From assembly GCA_037576215.1 (NCBI GenBank), contig JBANDB010000018.1:620001-684000 (forward strand): 64,000 bases of DNA, read 5' to 3'. Positions 10,492 to 21,433 of this stretch are shown here, piece after piece (positions within the stretch are counted from its first letter, which is position 1; every line of letters starts with the position of its first letter). The notes beneath the pieces were generated by a model. That model was given only the letters and a program-made list of their open reading frames with translations, did not search any database and was not told the origin of the DNA. Made by a program: the position numbers and the translations under genes. Source of the DNA: Armillaria gallica. Its lineage: Eukaryota > Basidiomycota > Agaricomycetes > Agaricales > Physalacriaceae.

Positions 10492-12145
10492 CTAAGCACA
10501 ATCGTAAGGACTTGTTAGACAGCAATCCCAATGACCAGACTCACTGTATATCTCATCTCTAGTCGACATGAGGTTGAGCAAGTCTGGTAGGTTCTTCATA
10601 CGGGCTTGGAGGGCTTGTCGGCGTAACAGTGAAAGGCATGGTAATGTGATATGAACCGACTGTATCTCAGCTACGGCTGCGTTGGGTGGATGGTATCGAG
10701 ATACAATCATATCAGCAATGTCGTCTACTTCTACCAAGGAGTCGTCTTTGACATGAGTGACGTTGAGGCATTTTACTTTCAGAGACCGCAGTTCAGGAAG
10801 GACATCGGTCTTATCCCCCGTCGAGACCAGAGCTTGGAAGAACAGTGTCGCCGCGGTTGGAGAACGTAGCGTAATGTCCAAATCCAAATCCACGACCCTA
10901 AACGCCATGTCAAACGTTCTTGGGAAATCGATGATGTCGGTGCGGACTACCAGCTTTTTTTATGGGAGAACCAGAACGTTCCAAGAAATCGTGGAAAATA
11001 TCTTCCACCTTCTTATAATCTTTTCCCTCCCCGAAGCCAGAAGCGAGGACCTCGACTCCAAGTTCTTCCAAGGATGGAAGATTGAAGGAACGGAACAGCG
11101 CTAGGTCGTAGACTTGGACACGTCGCAAAGATGGACATGTGGCAATGTCTTCCGACTTCTTTGGCTTCCAACCATCGGTTCGGCCATTAATCTTTTGATA
11201 GTCCAGTGTCAGGACTTGAACGTTGGGAGTCATGGAGAGCACCATACTGAGGTTATCACGGTCAATGGCATATTTTATGTCGAGGTTGATTATCTGGGTC
11301 CAAGGAAGGGCTAACCTCTGGACAGGTATGATGCCATCCAGAACAAGCGCTCGTAATTGAGGCGCGTCCTCAAAAGCGTCAAAACGTGCACGTGGACTGG
11401 CACTCCGCGCATCGAAGAAATAACTTCGACCGCCAAGCTCCAACCACTCAAGCCTGGGCAGCCGGCCTCGAACTTGTGCGAAGATGTCTGTGTTGCTCTT
11501 TACGAGCTCTATGCTCGCGTGTTTCCATCGCTGACTTACGCCAAGCGCGCGCCAAAGGAAAGTGTCCTTCTCCTCTGTATCGACACCAAATATTGGATAG
11601 CAGGAAATGCTCAAGCTAGCATCGCATGAACGGTCCAGCACGGTTTCTAACAAGGGCATCAAGCCTGTGATTCTTGAGCCCCCGAGACGGAAGCGAGCCC
11701 AAAGCGACGGATTTGACAACACCGTGGTCCTCCATAAACGGCAAACTGTGCTTATCTTTGAAAGCCTAGCATTGAGTTCTCTTAGGCCAAGGTAATTGTC
11801 ATTGCGGAATGTAGCGATTGTGCAATGGAAGATCTCGGTGAGGACTTCTGGGGGGCATTTGCGGACGGGGGACCTGAGCGCTGTGTGGCTATCAAAAACG
11901 CCCTGAAGGCGATTCTTTTCGTTCTCCGCTCTTGTTAGAGCAGATTTGATGCGCCGGATAACATCGTCCTGGGCAGAGATATCCGCCCGGACTCTTTGGA
12001 GGTAGTGGCTAAGAAGATCATCATCGGAAGTAGATACTCTTCCATTGGTGGTGATCAAGATAAAAAATGGGGACGGTGCGCTGGTGAACCGCGTTACTGG
12101 TGTCGCAACGTCAAACCCACATGCGGGACAGTACGCTTTTTGCAT
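10492..12145 (-). CDS. F-box/leucine-rich-repeat protein with an apparent homopolymer frameshift
   Basis: An F-box protein of the mushroom type. It starts with a small Cys pair (MQKAYCPACGF, start at 12145). A coiled-coil region follows, holding two parts of the pattern typical of this family (DDVIRRIKSALTRAENEK). The F-box core is CPPEVLTEIF, followed by VCRLWRTTVLSNPSLWARF. Leucine-rich repeats end near DLALFRSFNLPSLEELGV. At the run of seven T at 10955-10961 the frame changes: FLERSGSPIKK continues in the next register as LVVRTDIIDFPRTFDMAFRV, then runs to a stop at 10492. One base fewer in the run would join both parts. The role would be as a substrate adaptor in an SCF ubiquitin ligase. 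It is either a recent pseudogene or a sequencing error; an intron there is unlikely. The 5' end may hold an additional small intron. Confidence 0.72.
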
Positions 12146-14400
12146 TTCTTCGGACTGCGGGATAACAAAGTCAGCAAAGACCATGCCCGAATTTCGAAGA
12201 AATACTATTCGTACCATTTGGAGAGCCCACAATACTGTACAGACTTTGGTGTTGGTGTTCCGAGTCCTGTGTATACAGGATTCGGTCTTTGCAACCTGAG
12301 CTCTAAATGTGGCTGTGTATGTTGGTGATTCCCCGAGGATTCCCCTTTGGGATCTTAGACGCTTTTTTATTTGCTTACAAATCAATTCTGTTGCCAATTT
12401 CCGGTCCGGCCAAAGAGCATTGATAACTCACCTTCACTGACTTCCATTGCTTCCTAATCGCCGGGAAAGTCGTCTCTTTTATTTCTTTTGCTGTGACACC
12501 TATTCTAGATGTTCTTTGATCAATACTGTAGCCCTAAGAGCCCAGGTTGGCGTCCATAGCTCCCAAAACCCTCGAATGAGGCAGCTGAGAGGAGCGACTC
12601 CCAAACGACGCACACGCACCACTGTGCTGGACACTATTCAGAGTGATCCCCATCACCATCGACACCCAGCACACCCAGTAGCGCACACCAACCCATCCCT
12701 CATCACCACGTATGGAAATCCGCTCTAATCGCCACAAACTACGAGTTCAAAACGCAAAACCATGCTAAGGACATACCAACATTAACAATCGGACGATATC
12801 TTCCAACGTTAGGCTGCATGCATGCCCAGAAACCCTACCAGAGCTCGACCGACGACGACAAAGTAACGGCGCCGATCTCATCCAGGTAAGTTTACGGTAA
12901 ATTACGGTCATTTTTTTTGCTCACCTTTGGTCCTAGGTTACTGTCGGTATCTTCCAACACCACCACACTTTCTTCTTGTCTCCTCTCCATGACCGTGACC
13001 ATCATTTTGACCATCTACTATCGTGCGCACTCTTGTTTTGGCATTCCAATTCACTGATCTTTTTATTCTGTCCCGAGAATTGTTTCCCGTTGCTTTGGTT
13101 GTCGTTGCGGCTGCAAGTATCGCTCCTACCGCCGCCGCACTGTTTCTAATGGTGCGCTGAGACGGAGTGGTTTCTGTTTGCTCGCGTCCCTGTGATACTG
13201 GCGAGATCCACTCCTGCCGCCGCATTGTTTTCTACTGGTGTGTTGCGACGGTGTGATTTCATGTCGGATACGTTTCGTTTGTTGTTCCCGCCCCGCCTGC
13301 TCGCCATTTCTTGTATTCATAGGCTTGTCACTCGACCTTTGCTGCTGCGCGCTTGCCATTTACGTGCGGGGGCGACGGGAAGGAAGAACGAGCACCAAAG
13401 AAGCGCCAGCGTCGAAGCCCACTATTTACAAGAAATGGCAAGCGCGCAGCAACATTGCTCAGGCTATGAAAACCACGAAACGCACGCATGATAGGCTGAC
13501 GATGATGGCGACCGCTTCCGCTTCTTTTCTTTCCGAATTTTTTTAAATCAATTTAAATATTCTGAAATTACCTATCTGTTGTTCACCTACCGGCTCACCA
13601 AAACTACTTGAGGACTCGGACTTGCCACGCTTGCGATGGCCCCCCGCTTTATTGGTGTTGGTAACGGCACAAGGTCCCAATAAGGAACGGCCGTGTCCAC
13701 AGCCCTAACATGGCATGGCATGGGCCATGGCCGCGAAGGGTCATCCCGTTGTGATCGCACTTTTGAGTGTGGTCGTGAACTTGGTTGTGGCAGAACACGG
13801 CTATTCTCGAATAAAACATATTTCAAATCCCGACTATCTTTGATTTGAATCTGCCTAGGGTCCATAACCTCACACAGCCGCAGTTCGAAGTGCGAGTGTT
13901 CACGTTCAGCATTGGATCACTTTTCGACATTGATTTCAACGTGCTGTCATACCCTTCAAATAAATGAGAATGCTATACTTTCTCTGAACCTCCTTGTAAA
14001 TCGTACATGCAGGTAGGAACATTAGGGCAGGGCACCTACAAGATCTTACAAGCGTAGTAGGCGCTCGAGATACTTATACTCAGAATACTCAGACTTAGAT
14101 GCATAATGATCCCCGAGCAACATTAATATTGGTATCCAAAAGAATGTATACACCGATATAATGTGGAGGAATTGGCAGGGAGAATGAATGCGCGAAACGA
14201 CTTGGCAAAGTCTGAACGTGTTTATCCCGACAAATATCCTAACAGAAGAAAAATCAGCATCCGGTACAAGTATTCTCCAAAGGAATAACTTCACCTAAAC
14301 TCGACCACTGCATTTCGAATCTACCCTTTCATTTTCGCAGAGAATTTACTCACTACACAAAATCAATCAGTCAAACCCTCCGAATGAACAGCGGAACAAC
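12146..14400. other. No gene seen; imperfect tandem repeat at 13128-13260
   Basis: Over 2 kb with only short, motif-free frames on both strands. Within it a unit of about 60-70 bases is repeated imperfectly (CCGCCGCACTGTTTCTA followed by CCGCCGCATTGTTTTCTA). A GGTAAGTTTACGGTAAATTACGG string near 12886 resembles the foldback elements at 38.9-39.8 kb. I cannot support a coding gene. Confidence 0.45.
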
Positions 14401-14598
14401 TTACAGGAGCGACAAGGTGATGTCGCCGTTGACCTTGGCCTGGATGGCGATCTCAACCTCGAGGTTAAGGTCCAAGCGCAGCTTCACGGCTGCCTTGGGT
14501 GCAACGGATCCCTGGCGGGACTGGCCGACGAGTTGTCCCCCGGCAACAGAGGCGCGGTCAGAAGGGGCGAATTTGGTAGCGGTTTCTGAGGCAGACAT
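14401..14598 (-). CDS. Conserved small protein of 65 residues, likely highly expressed
   Basis: A single-exon frame of 65 codons, starting MSASETATKFAPSDRAS and ending GDITLSLL. The N-terminal third is Ser/Thr/Gly-rich. The second half is strikingly regular, with alternating charged and hydrophobic residues (KAAVKLRLDLNLEVEIAIQ) that suggests beta strands or an amphipathic surface. There is no signal peptide and no membrane segment. A TATAAAAG box 38 bases before the ATG and a short pyrimidine-rich leader suggest strong transcription. From memory, similar short proteins occur widely in mushroom genomes without known function; that is recollection, not a search. It ends exactly where a GTAAGT donor-like sequence begins, so an extra 3' exon is possible but not needed. 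Confidence 0.7.
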   Translation of the reverse strand: MSASETATKFAPSDRASVAGGQLVGQSRQGSVAPKAAVKLRLDLNLEVEIAIQAKVNGDITLSLL

Positions 14599-14635
14599 GG
14601 TGTAGATGCTGAAGAAACTGAGCGCAAACTAGGTC

Positions 14636-14643
14636 CTTTTATA
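14636..14643 (-). promoter_or_regulatory. TATA box of the 65-residue protein gene
   Basis: Minus-strand TATAAAAG lies 38 bases upstream of the ATG at 14598, followed by a CTCAGTTTCTTCAGC-type leader. This spacing is short but normal for compact fungal promoters. Confidence 0.6.
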
Positions 14644-16390
14644 CGCGATTCGAGGATTCGGACCGAGGGTAGGAGCAACGTGATTCTCGCGACATATTGC
14701 TATGTATGTCAGTCAACCGACTCGCCCAGACTCGAAGGTGTAGAAAGACTGACTGTAAGCTTATCCAAGTTGTTCACTACGTAATGGCTTTTCGTAAGAA
14801 CTGACATGGTGGAGTGATGTAATTAAAAATTACTGCGTCTGATTGGCTGCTAGGAGAGAAATTCGGGTTGAGAATTGTCCTGCGGGATAGATGAAGGTCA
14901 AAAGTACGGCCGAGACAGCCGACAATTAGTACGAGGCCACTGGTCAGAATCCGAGCGAGGACGATGCTCGCGCATGATTCATTATGTCGCTCTTCTCTAT
15001 TTTTTTTGGCCCTCCTGGAATCAAATGAAAGCAATTAACATCGTCCATAGGTCGCCGGTCACCTCTGATGAACAACGAGAGCTTATTCTTGTATGAGCTA
15101 AGAAATTGGGTGCATCGGTAGCTTAACAGCAAAGTGCTGTTTTGTAGTGCGGCAACTACGTTGGCATATTGTACGCCACTGATTTTGAGCCCGAAGTCGA
15201 TCTTCGCACTGAGACTGTCATGAACCGGGGTATAAGTAGATGATGAATTGTCCTATATGTCAATGTAACAGCGGGGTTGACATTATCTGCGCAAAGAATA
15301 GCCTTCAAACTAACGCTGAGACTTGTTTTGCTCACCGTATGCAGGCGCTTGGCATTATTGATTCAGCATCAACCTACTTATTGTTGTCATCACCGAAGTT
15401 CAGAATTCAATAATCGCCTTGACGAGCATCACACCGCGCTTCTTCGTCTCGTCACTATGGGGACTGCTTCCAGCATGTATTTTGAGGACATCCAGCAGAG
15501 AAAGAGCGTCTCCGTATAGGTGCCGAGAGATGCATTCTCGTTGCTAAGGAAACAGACAGTTATTAATGTGGGGAAGTCGCGCCTCAAGAAACGGAGAACT
15601 GCGGGGCTGGCCTTTGAGTGACGGAAATGGGGGCAAACAGAGACAGAAAGCCGTCTTCTTCTACAGTCCAGACGACAATGTCAGTTTTCATGACGTATAC
15701 GATGTCCTGCTTGAAATGAATGATGAAGGCGCCGCTTCTAGCAGCATTCATTCAGCGCAATCGAGCATAGTTTGGAACCGCAGGGCGTTTAAGGCTGCTC
15801 GAGCACGAATATTTGAGTCAATGTCACCGCTACAGCACTAGCCGTATGGATGTTGGATTACGATGTAATGAATTTGAAGTACCGAACACTGATGTTATGT
15901 CGGAATCCAATCCACCAGGCGCATATACTTAGACCAAGAAACACGCAATGTCGGTGGCACAGCTAGCAACGCGGCGACCACTCGGGGCCGCCGCCGCCAC
16001 TCTTCACGCGTTTTCTCGCGAGTTCTTCAATGAGATACCAACAGTAAGCTGGTTATCACCCGGCTTCGACGGGATTGACTTTAAGTAATTGCGCCAGTGA
16101 CATTGCTGATATCCGAGTCATACTTCCGGAAGAATTTGAACGAGAGCTGTGGGTCGAGATCCAGTTCGGCTCTGCAATTCTGAAAAGAGCTGTAAGGTGC
16201 TGATGGTACGAGGAAGTGACATGACGAAGACGCAGATAAACATAGTGAAAGCGGGAACAGCACAACGGAGCCAGGAATTGGCGCGGTAACTTTGAGCTAT
16301 GACCAAGTCCTCAAGAAACAGCCATTATAATACATAATAATAGCTAGAACCGAACAGAAAATTACATTGTACACCTTACAATTTTTATTA
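14644..16390. other. No gene seen; includes the left edge of duplication copy 2
   Basis: Unique sequence to about 15075, then the gene-poor start of the duplicated block, matching 1-1227. The plus-strand frame that is open in copy 1 is interrupted here near 15517, arguing against a protein. Confidence 0.45.
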
Positions 16391-17635
16391 TCAACCCCGC
16401 TTGGACCCCCTCCACGCACTGCTCCCCCCAATCCCAACACCAAAACCTCCAAAAACGCCTGGACTCGGAACAGGTGACGGCTGTGATTCCGATTTGCGAT
16501 AACCCGTCTGAGGCATCGCCTGGATCGATAAAAACTTGTTCGGCTGTGGCCTATCGTCCGTATTATACTGGAACTCCAATCCAATCCCGTCTGCCTCCGA
16601 GACATCAAGCAGCTTGACGAGCTTCTTCCCAATACTATTGAGCTTCTCCACATCATCCTTGCTTCTCGTCCAGACCTAGATCCTATCAACCTTGCTCCTG
16701 AGACTGACGACTGCCCCGCAGATCTCGTCGCCCTCCTCGAGCTCTTCGCCCACAAAGGCCATGGCGAGCCAGTTCCAGCACCGATCTAGCAACCCGGGGT
16801 TGTTCTTCATCGTCAGTACCCATTTGCCCCCATTAGCGTTGGCCTCGTCCTCCCACATAGGCTTGATACCCGACTTGAAAAGGTGATAATTCGAATTGCG
16901 CTCAAGCTTGGAGGGCGGTTTAAGCCAGTTGAAGTACCGGCAAAAGTCTTCAACGGTGTTGAACTCGCCGACAACAGTAAGGCCAGCTTCGTAGTCGTTG
17001 GATTCAGTCGAGTGAGAGAAGGTACTGTCGGTGGCGGTGGAAGGCTGCGAATTGGAGGCGGGGGTGTAGGGAAATTTGGCTTTTGTATCGTGGTAGATCG
17101 TCCAAAGATACTGCAGCGGGTGCTCAGGCGCCTTCATTGGCACGCCTGGTGTCTTCGGATCCTCAATCATCTCTGCTTCCGGCGGCTTCGCCGAGCCATC
17201 GATGCTCAGCCCACGAGTCTTGATAGCAAGCCTGGCAGTAATCGCATCCAGACTTGGGATGTTCTTGTACCCAACTTTGACATTCTTCTTCTCTGGCTGT
17301 CCCTCCAGCTGATTATGCTTCTCCAGCTTCTCCGCCGTCAGCGATTCCCCTCCACTAATGACCTCCACATCTTCTGCTGGGGGCGTCGATGGTGAAGTCG
17401 ATCTCGTCGTCGGTGCGTTCACCGCAACGGAGTCCGCCGTCGTTACTGTGGATGCGACTGATGTCGTCGAGCCGGTCCGCAGTTGGGATGTGGCGAGACG
17501 AGGTCGTAGCGCTGTCAATGAGCTGAGCGATTGGCTGGGTGGAACGTTGCTGTTAATGCGAGCAGCAAGCTGGTTGAGCGACGGTAGGCGATTGTTCGTC
17601 GAAGGGCGGGCAGTGTCGTTAGTGCTCGTCGTCAT
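16391..17635 (-). pseudogene. eIF4E class II (4EHP-like), truncated duplicate
   Basis: Near-identical to the intact gene at 1228-2472, starting at the ATG at 17635 (MTTSTNDTARPS). A single change, CAG to TAG at 16676-16678, stops the protein right after SLRSKVDRI, giving 319 residues instead of 414. The missing part is the last strand and helix of the eIF4E fold and the Gly/Ser tail. The region after the stop (16391-16675) is still nearly unchanged, so the stop is recent. The cap-stacking WED Trp is kept, so a truncated product could still fold partly. I treat it as a pseudogene, but a short functional or dominant-negative form cannot be excluded from sequence alone. Confidence 0.82.
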
Positions 17636-17825
17636 CGTCGTCAAAGACCAAGGCGATGAGGGCGATGAGAGGTAGACCAACAAGCACAAATAACGCGTCC
17701 ATTCAGCCACTTTCGAAGCATGCCGAGTCCCGACTGCCGAATGCTCAACACACATTACATCCTTCGTTAGCATTCGAGCAGCAATATTGTATGGGTTGAC
17801 GACGTGTAAATAAATAGGAAGTAAC

Positions 17826-19219
17826 TTAATAGTACCCGTCAGATTCACTACTAGTAGCAACGTCTTCGTCACTGCCGCCTCCGACTCCAGCAAGTTTAAC
17901 GACAAGACAAATGTCTCCGTAAAGGTAACCAATATCTGGTTCGTTTCCGTAATGCACAAACATCGAAGTCACTCGACTCAATTCCGTCCTAGGTGTAACC
18001 CAAAAGATACGAGTCGTATAGCGGACACGGCTATCCTCCGAATCCTCCTGATCCTTGACAGATTCAAACCCTTCGTTTTCCATCCAACTGCTGAGGGAAC
18101 CCTCCAAGAGATTGAAGTTACCCAATTCACCATCGATAAGGTATTTTCGCTTGCTGTCGTCGCGTGGCGTGTAGGAAACCCGGACGTCCACAGACAGAGA
18201 GAGACTCTCGCAGGCTTGTAGATAGCTGCGTCGCTTCCTTTCAGAAGATCAATAACATCCTCGACTTGAAATGGCCCTCTGTTCGCCCTTAAGGGGTACT
18301 GATGTCACAAACCAAAGCCAAGCTTTCCGCCTCCGGGTAAAAACGCTGGATCGTCGATAAGTTTCGAAAGGGACTGCTTGATTTCAGAGGTGATGGCGTC
18401 GATTTTCGTGTCCTCGAGAGTGTCACCTGTGTGTGCGTGTCCTGTTCTTGGTACAGATTGTAGGTCAGGGTGACACGCGAGCCTGAGGTAACGGGGAAGA
18501 CCTCGTGATCGACGTCGCTGAAGAACGCCGGATAGGCGATCTCCGGTTCGTCGGCGGTGCTATTGGCAAGAAGACTACTAGTGTCGAAGACCCATTCCTT
18601 CCCGTGGCTGCGGAGAGCAAGACCTCTTCCTTGATGACCAGTAGGAAAGACAATGACAAGAGAACCGAACATATTTTCAGAACGAGGCGTATCCTTGTAC
18701 GACTTGAAGAAAGATCCTTCGCCTGATGATGGTACATGAGGACAAGAAGACCAACAACTTAAGAAATTCGCTGCTCCGCACCATAGATATTCAGTTTGTA
18801 AAGCTCAGGTCGGATTCGTTTCTCTGTGGATAAATATCCGTCCATGAGGTCTACGCGATTTTGGTCAAGAATCTTGGTCATCTGGAGATCCAGTGTAGTG
18901 GCAAAAAATATTGTGTCAAGCTTGAGAGCCTTGCGGTAGGTATCATCGAGGACCTCCTTAGAATCTCGGCCGAAAGGAGCCGGTTTACAGGCCTCTGCCA
19001 ACGTATTTAACTCTGCATCCGTGGGATGAGCGAGATTTATGACCCTAACGTATAGTTTGTTAGTAAATGTACGAAGTAGTAGTAAGTACGAATGGAAAGC
19101 GAACCGTGCAGTGGAGTCTTGTAATTAAGCAGACATTGTTCTCTTTTGGTTTTGAAGCTTCCACTGGTGAACGAAACATCGTCAATGATAGACCTGATCT
19201 TCTCGACTTCGGGATGCAT
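17826..19219 (-). pseudogene. 2OG-Fe(II) dioxygenase-like protein, pseudogene (duplication copy 2)
   Basis: Counterpart of 2651-4057, starting at the ATG at 19219. Here the frame that copy 1 lost is intact: GSLVIVFPTGHQ runs on through EIAYPAFFSDVDHEV to VTLTYNLYQEQDTHTQ. A two-base insertion near 18418 then breaks it. The first intron has lost its donor through a deletion of about 13 bases near 19115. The metal-binding HxD motif has become YKD (SFFKSYKDTPR), so the iron-binding His is gone. The one-base shift after AAIY is shared with copy 1. Several independent lesions make this a certain pseudogene. Confidence 0.85.
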
Positions 19220-19959
19220 GGTGCCACTTGTATCTGAGAGAATCTGTGGGAAAGTTAAATATATACTTCCCCGGCACGTGATCTGATCCTGCCGCGGCAC
19301 CGCTCCGAGTCATCTCGGCTTGACGTGTCTCCCCACAGTAAGACGAGAAATTTTCGGTGTGTCCAAGCACCGAAGGGAGCGACTGATTTACTCAAGTGTT
19401 CTATTTTTCCCTCTCATCACCTCACGGTGTTGACCGTTTCTTGTAAGGGCGGCCAAAAGGCGGCTTTGGCCCAAAATAAGTCGCGCCGCGGCATCAGAAA
19501 ACGCATTGTTACTACATCCGAGACGGAATGCGGCCCTTTGCTAGCAGCTTCAGGAACGCCCGAACCTCCAGTCGCCCAGTCAAAATTGTGTCGTCGAAGC
19601 GTAGTGTCATTCGAGGAGTCACATGCAATTCCATAGAGACTCCGGAGTCCGTCAGAAGAACAGCATCCCACTCTTGGAGTTTTGTTGTTTTCACCTCATG
19701 AACGAGAATCGCGATAGGTCCCCCCCACCCCCAGGACATGTCTTGCGGCTCAACGACAGGTCAGGTTATCGGATAAAACCCCCATAACCGTTTCTTACCC
19801 TACACGGCTAATTGACGACGCAGCTTGAAGTTCCTTCGTATGTTCGCCGAAAGACCGTCGACCGACGACTCTCCTAGCCTCAGATTCATATCATGTACAA
19901 CAACCCTGCTGTAAAAATCCAAAGGACCCAGAATCGAAGTAGCTGTGTCTGAGGGACAT
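19220..19959. other. Unassigned stretch inside duplication copy 2
   Basis: Matches 4058-4789 almost exactly, apart from a small insertion (tgttactacatccgaga) near 19507. As in copy 1, there are only short frames without motifs. Confidence 0.4.
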
Positions 19960-21433
19960 CAAAAATCGGTCATGAGTGCACTGAATTCGTTTCGAACACC
20001 GCCTAGTAACGCCATACATTCTTGGCAATGGTATGTAGACGCTTATCGACATATATCCTATCATTTCTGCCTAATGTCTATCAATGTACAGTATTGGTCC
20101 TATATTTGTGACCTCTGCAAGAACGCGCTATTATGGGCCCACCCCGGTGTTCATAGCGACACCTTTCCTGTTCTTCGTCTCCCAGACACCCGTCGCTACG
20201 GCGCAGAACATGAGTAGGCTCTTGCATTTTGCTTCATCACTAAAACTGTCGCCAGCCCTGTCAGCGGTCTCGAGTCCATGGACGAACATCTACCCTACGC
20301 CAGTTCGCATACGTTCCCGGGATCTAGGCACTCGTAGGTGTTGCCGGACCTATCACTAGTTCAGGCGTCGGCGAATCAGCAGTTCAAGCGAACAGACGGC
20401 GCTGGCCACTAAAAGAGTTCATCTGGACCGCCGGCGCCGCGCTCGCTTTCCTCCTGCCGCTTTTCTCAGAGACTTTCAGGTCAACGGTTCCGTTGATGCG
20501 AGCACAGCGACCGAGGAATCTGACAGTCAATCAACAGTTGTGGTCCCACAGCGAGAGGAACTGAAAGGCGAGTCTACTGCGGGCATCATACGGGAGGCAC
20601 TGATATGTCTCTTCGTCTCTTCGTTCTCGCCAAGGAGTCTATTCTCGTGCCCATGAACACCGAACTTGACCTCGTCTGTGAGTAAACTCTATATATTGCG
20701 TCTGTTGAATGTATGATTGACGGGTTTTCTATCAGACGCAGTTTTCTGCTTGTGGTCGGCGGCCTTCCCACTGGTCTTCACTGGCATATACATCTTCAAT
20801 GCGGGCATCAGTGGTCTGCCTTTCCTGGTGTGCGTTGTATACAGCACAATTAAAGTTAGTACCTTCATTTAATTTTTTGCAAATGCCGCCGCTCATTGGC
20901 CTTCTTTAATTCACTGCATACGTCTTCTATCAGAAATCCCGCATTTGAGTGCGATTTTCCAGGGCTGCTACAGGCCGCTGCTGAGTGCGTAAATGGCACA
21001 CAGGGACTCAGTAGCTTCAAGGTCGGGTTGATTGCCAGTATTTTCATCACAACATCATTTTCAGATTCACGTACAAGGCAAACGTTCACTAAATTGTTCC
21101 CGTTATCAGAATTGCCTTCGGCATCTAGCATTTACCTTACCTTTCAGAGCATTCTCACATGCAGTACTATGGGCATACCCTGCCTACCGTCCGCATCCGC
21201 ATTCGCAGATTATAATCTCAAGTTATTCCACAATCGCAAGCGTCTATCCGCTGTTCGGACGTGCATTCTTCGTCAACCGTGGTCTGGGTCCAGGCTCTTC
21301 CCTCGCTGGTAAGCCGGTGTTTTGGGTATGTAACTTACAGAGTTCTCACTCTCACTGATAGCCCAGTGACTTAATCTTTGATGCAGGCGCTGTGAAAGTG
21401 GAGCTACATACTGAGGAGGCAGTCCCCACATAG
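19960..21433 (+). pseudogene. MFS transporter pseudogene, longer copy (copy 2)
   Basis: Homologous to exons 2 to 6 of the intact MFS gene. Beyond the duplication boundary it continues with the segment corresponding to FTDIYHFNLGVSGLPFLG, then HFQIHVQGKRS (SVLIFGFTSKES region), ASVYPLFGRAFFVN, and GLGPGSSLAGKPVFW. The last intron and exon are visible to 21433, with the terminal LWKWGHVLRR now reading L-stop-KWSYILRR. Frameshifts and stops occur throughout, and no first exon is present. It shows what once lay to the right of the duplicated block. Confidence 0.82.

Larger units (their letters stand above)
15076..20764 (+). repeat. Segmental duplication, copy 2 (direct repeat of 1-5593)
   Basis: Same order and orientation as copy 1: an eIF4E-like gene, a dioxygenase pseudogene and an MFS pseudogene. 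Private changes include an insert of about 56 bases near 16036-16120, a nonsense codon in the eIF4E copy, a two-base insertion near 18418, loss of a splice donor near 19115, and an insertion of about ten bases near 19507. Beyond 20764 this copy continues smoothly into MFS sequence, so its right-hand flank is probably the ancestral arrangement and copy 1 the rearranged one. Confidence 0.95.

Noticed and set aside
12938..13546. Overlapping frames on both strands around 13.2 kb
   Set aside because: No motif; the sequence is an imperfect tandem repeat that keeps frames open by chance.
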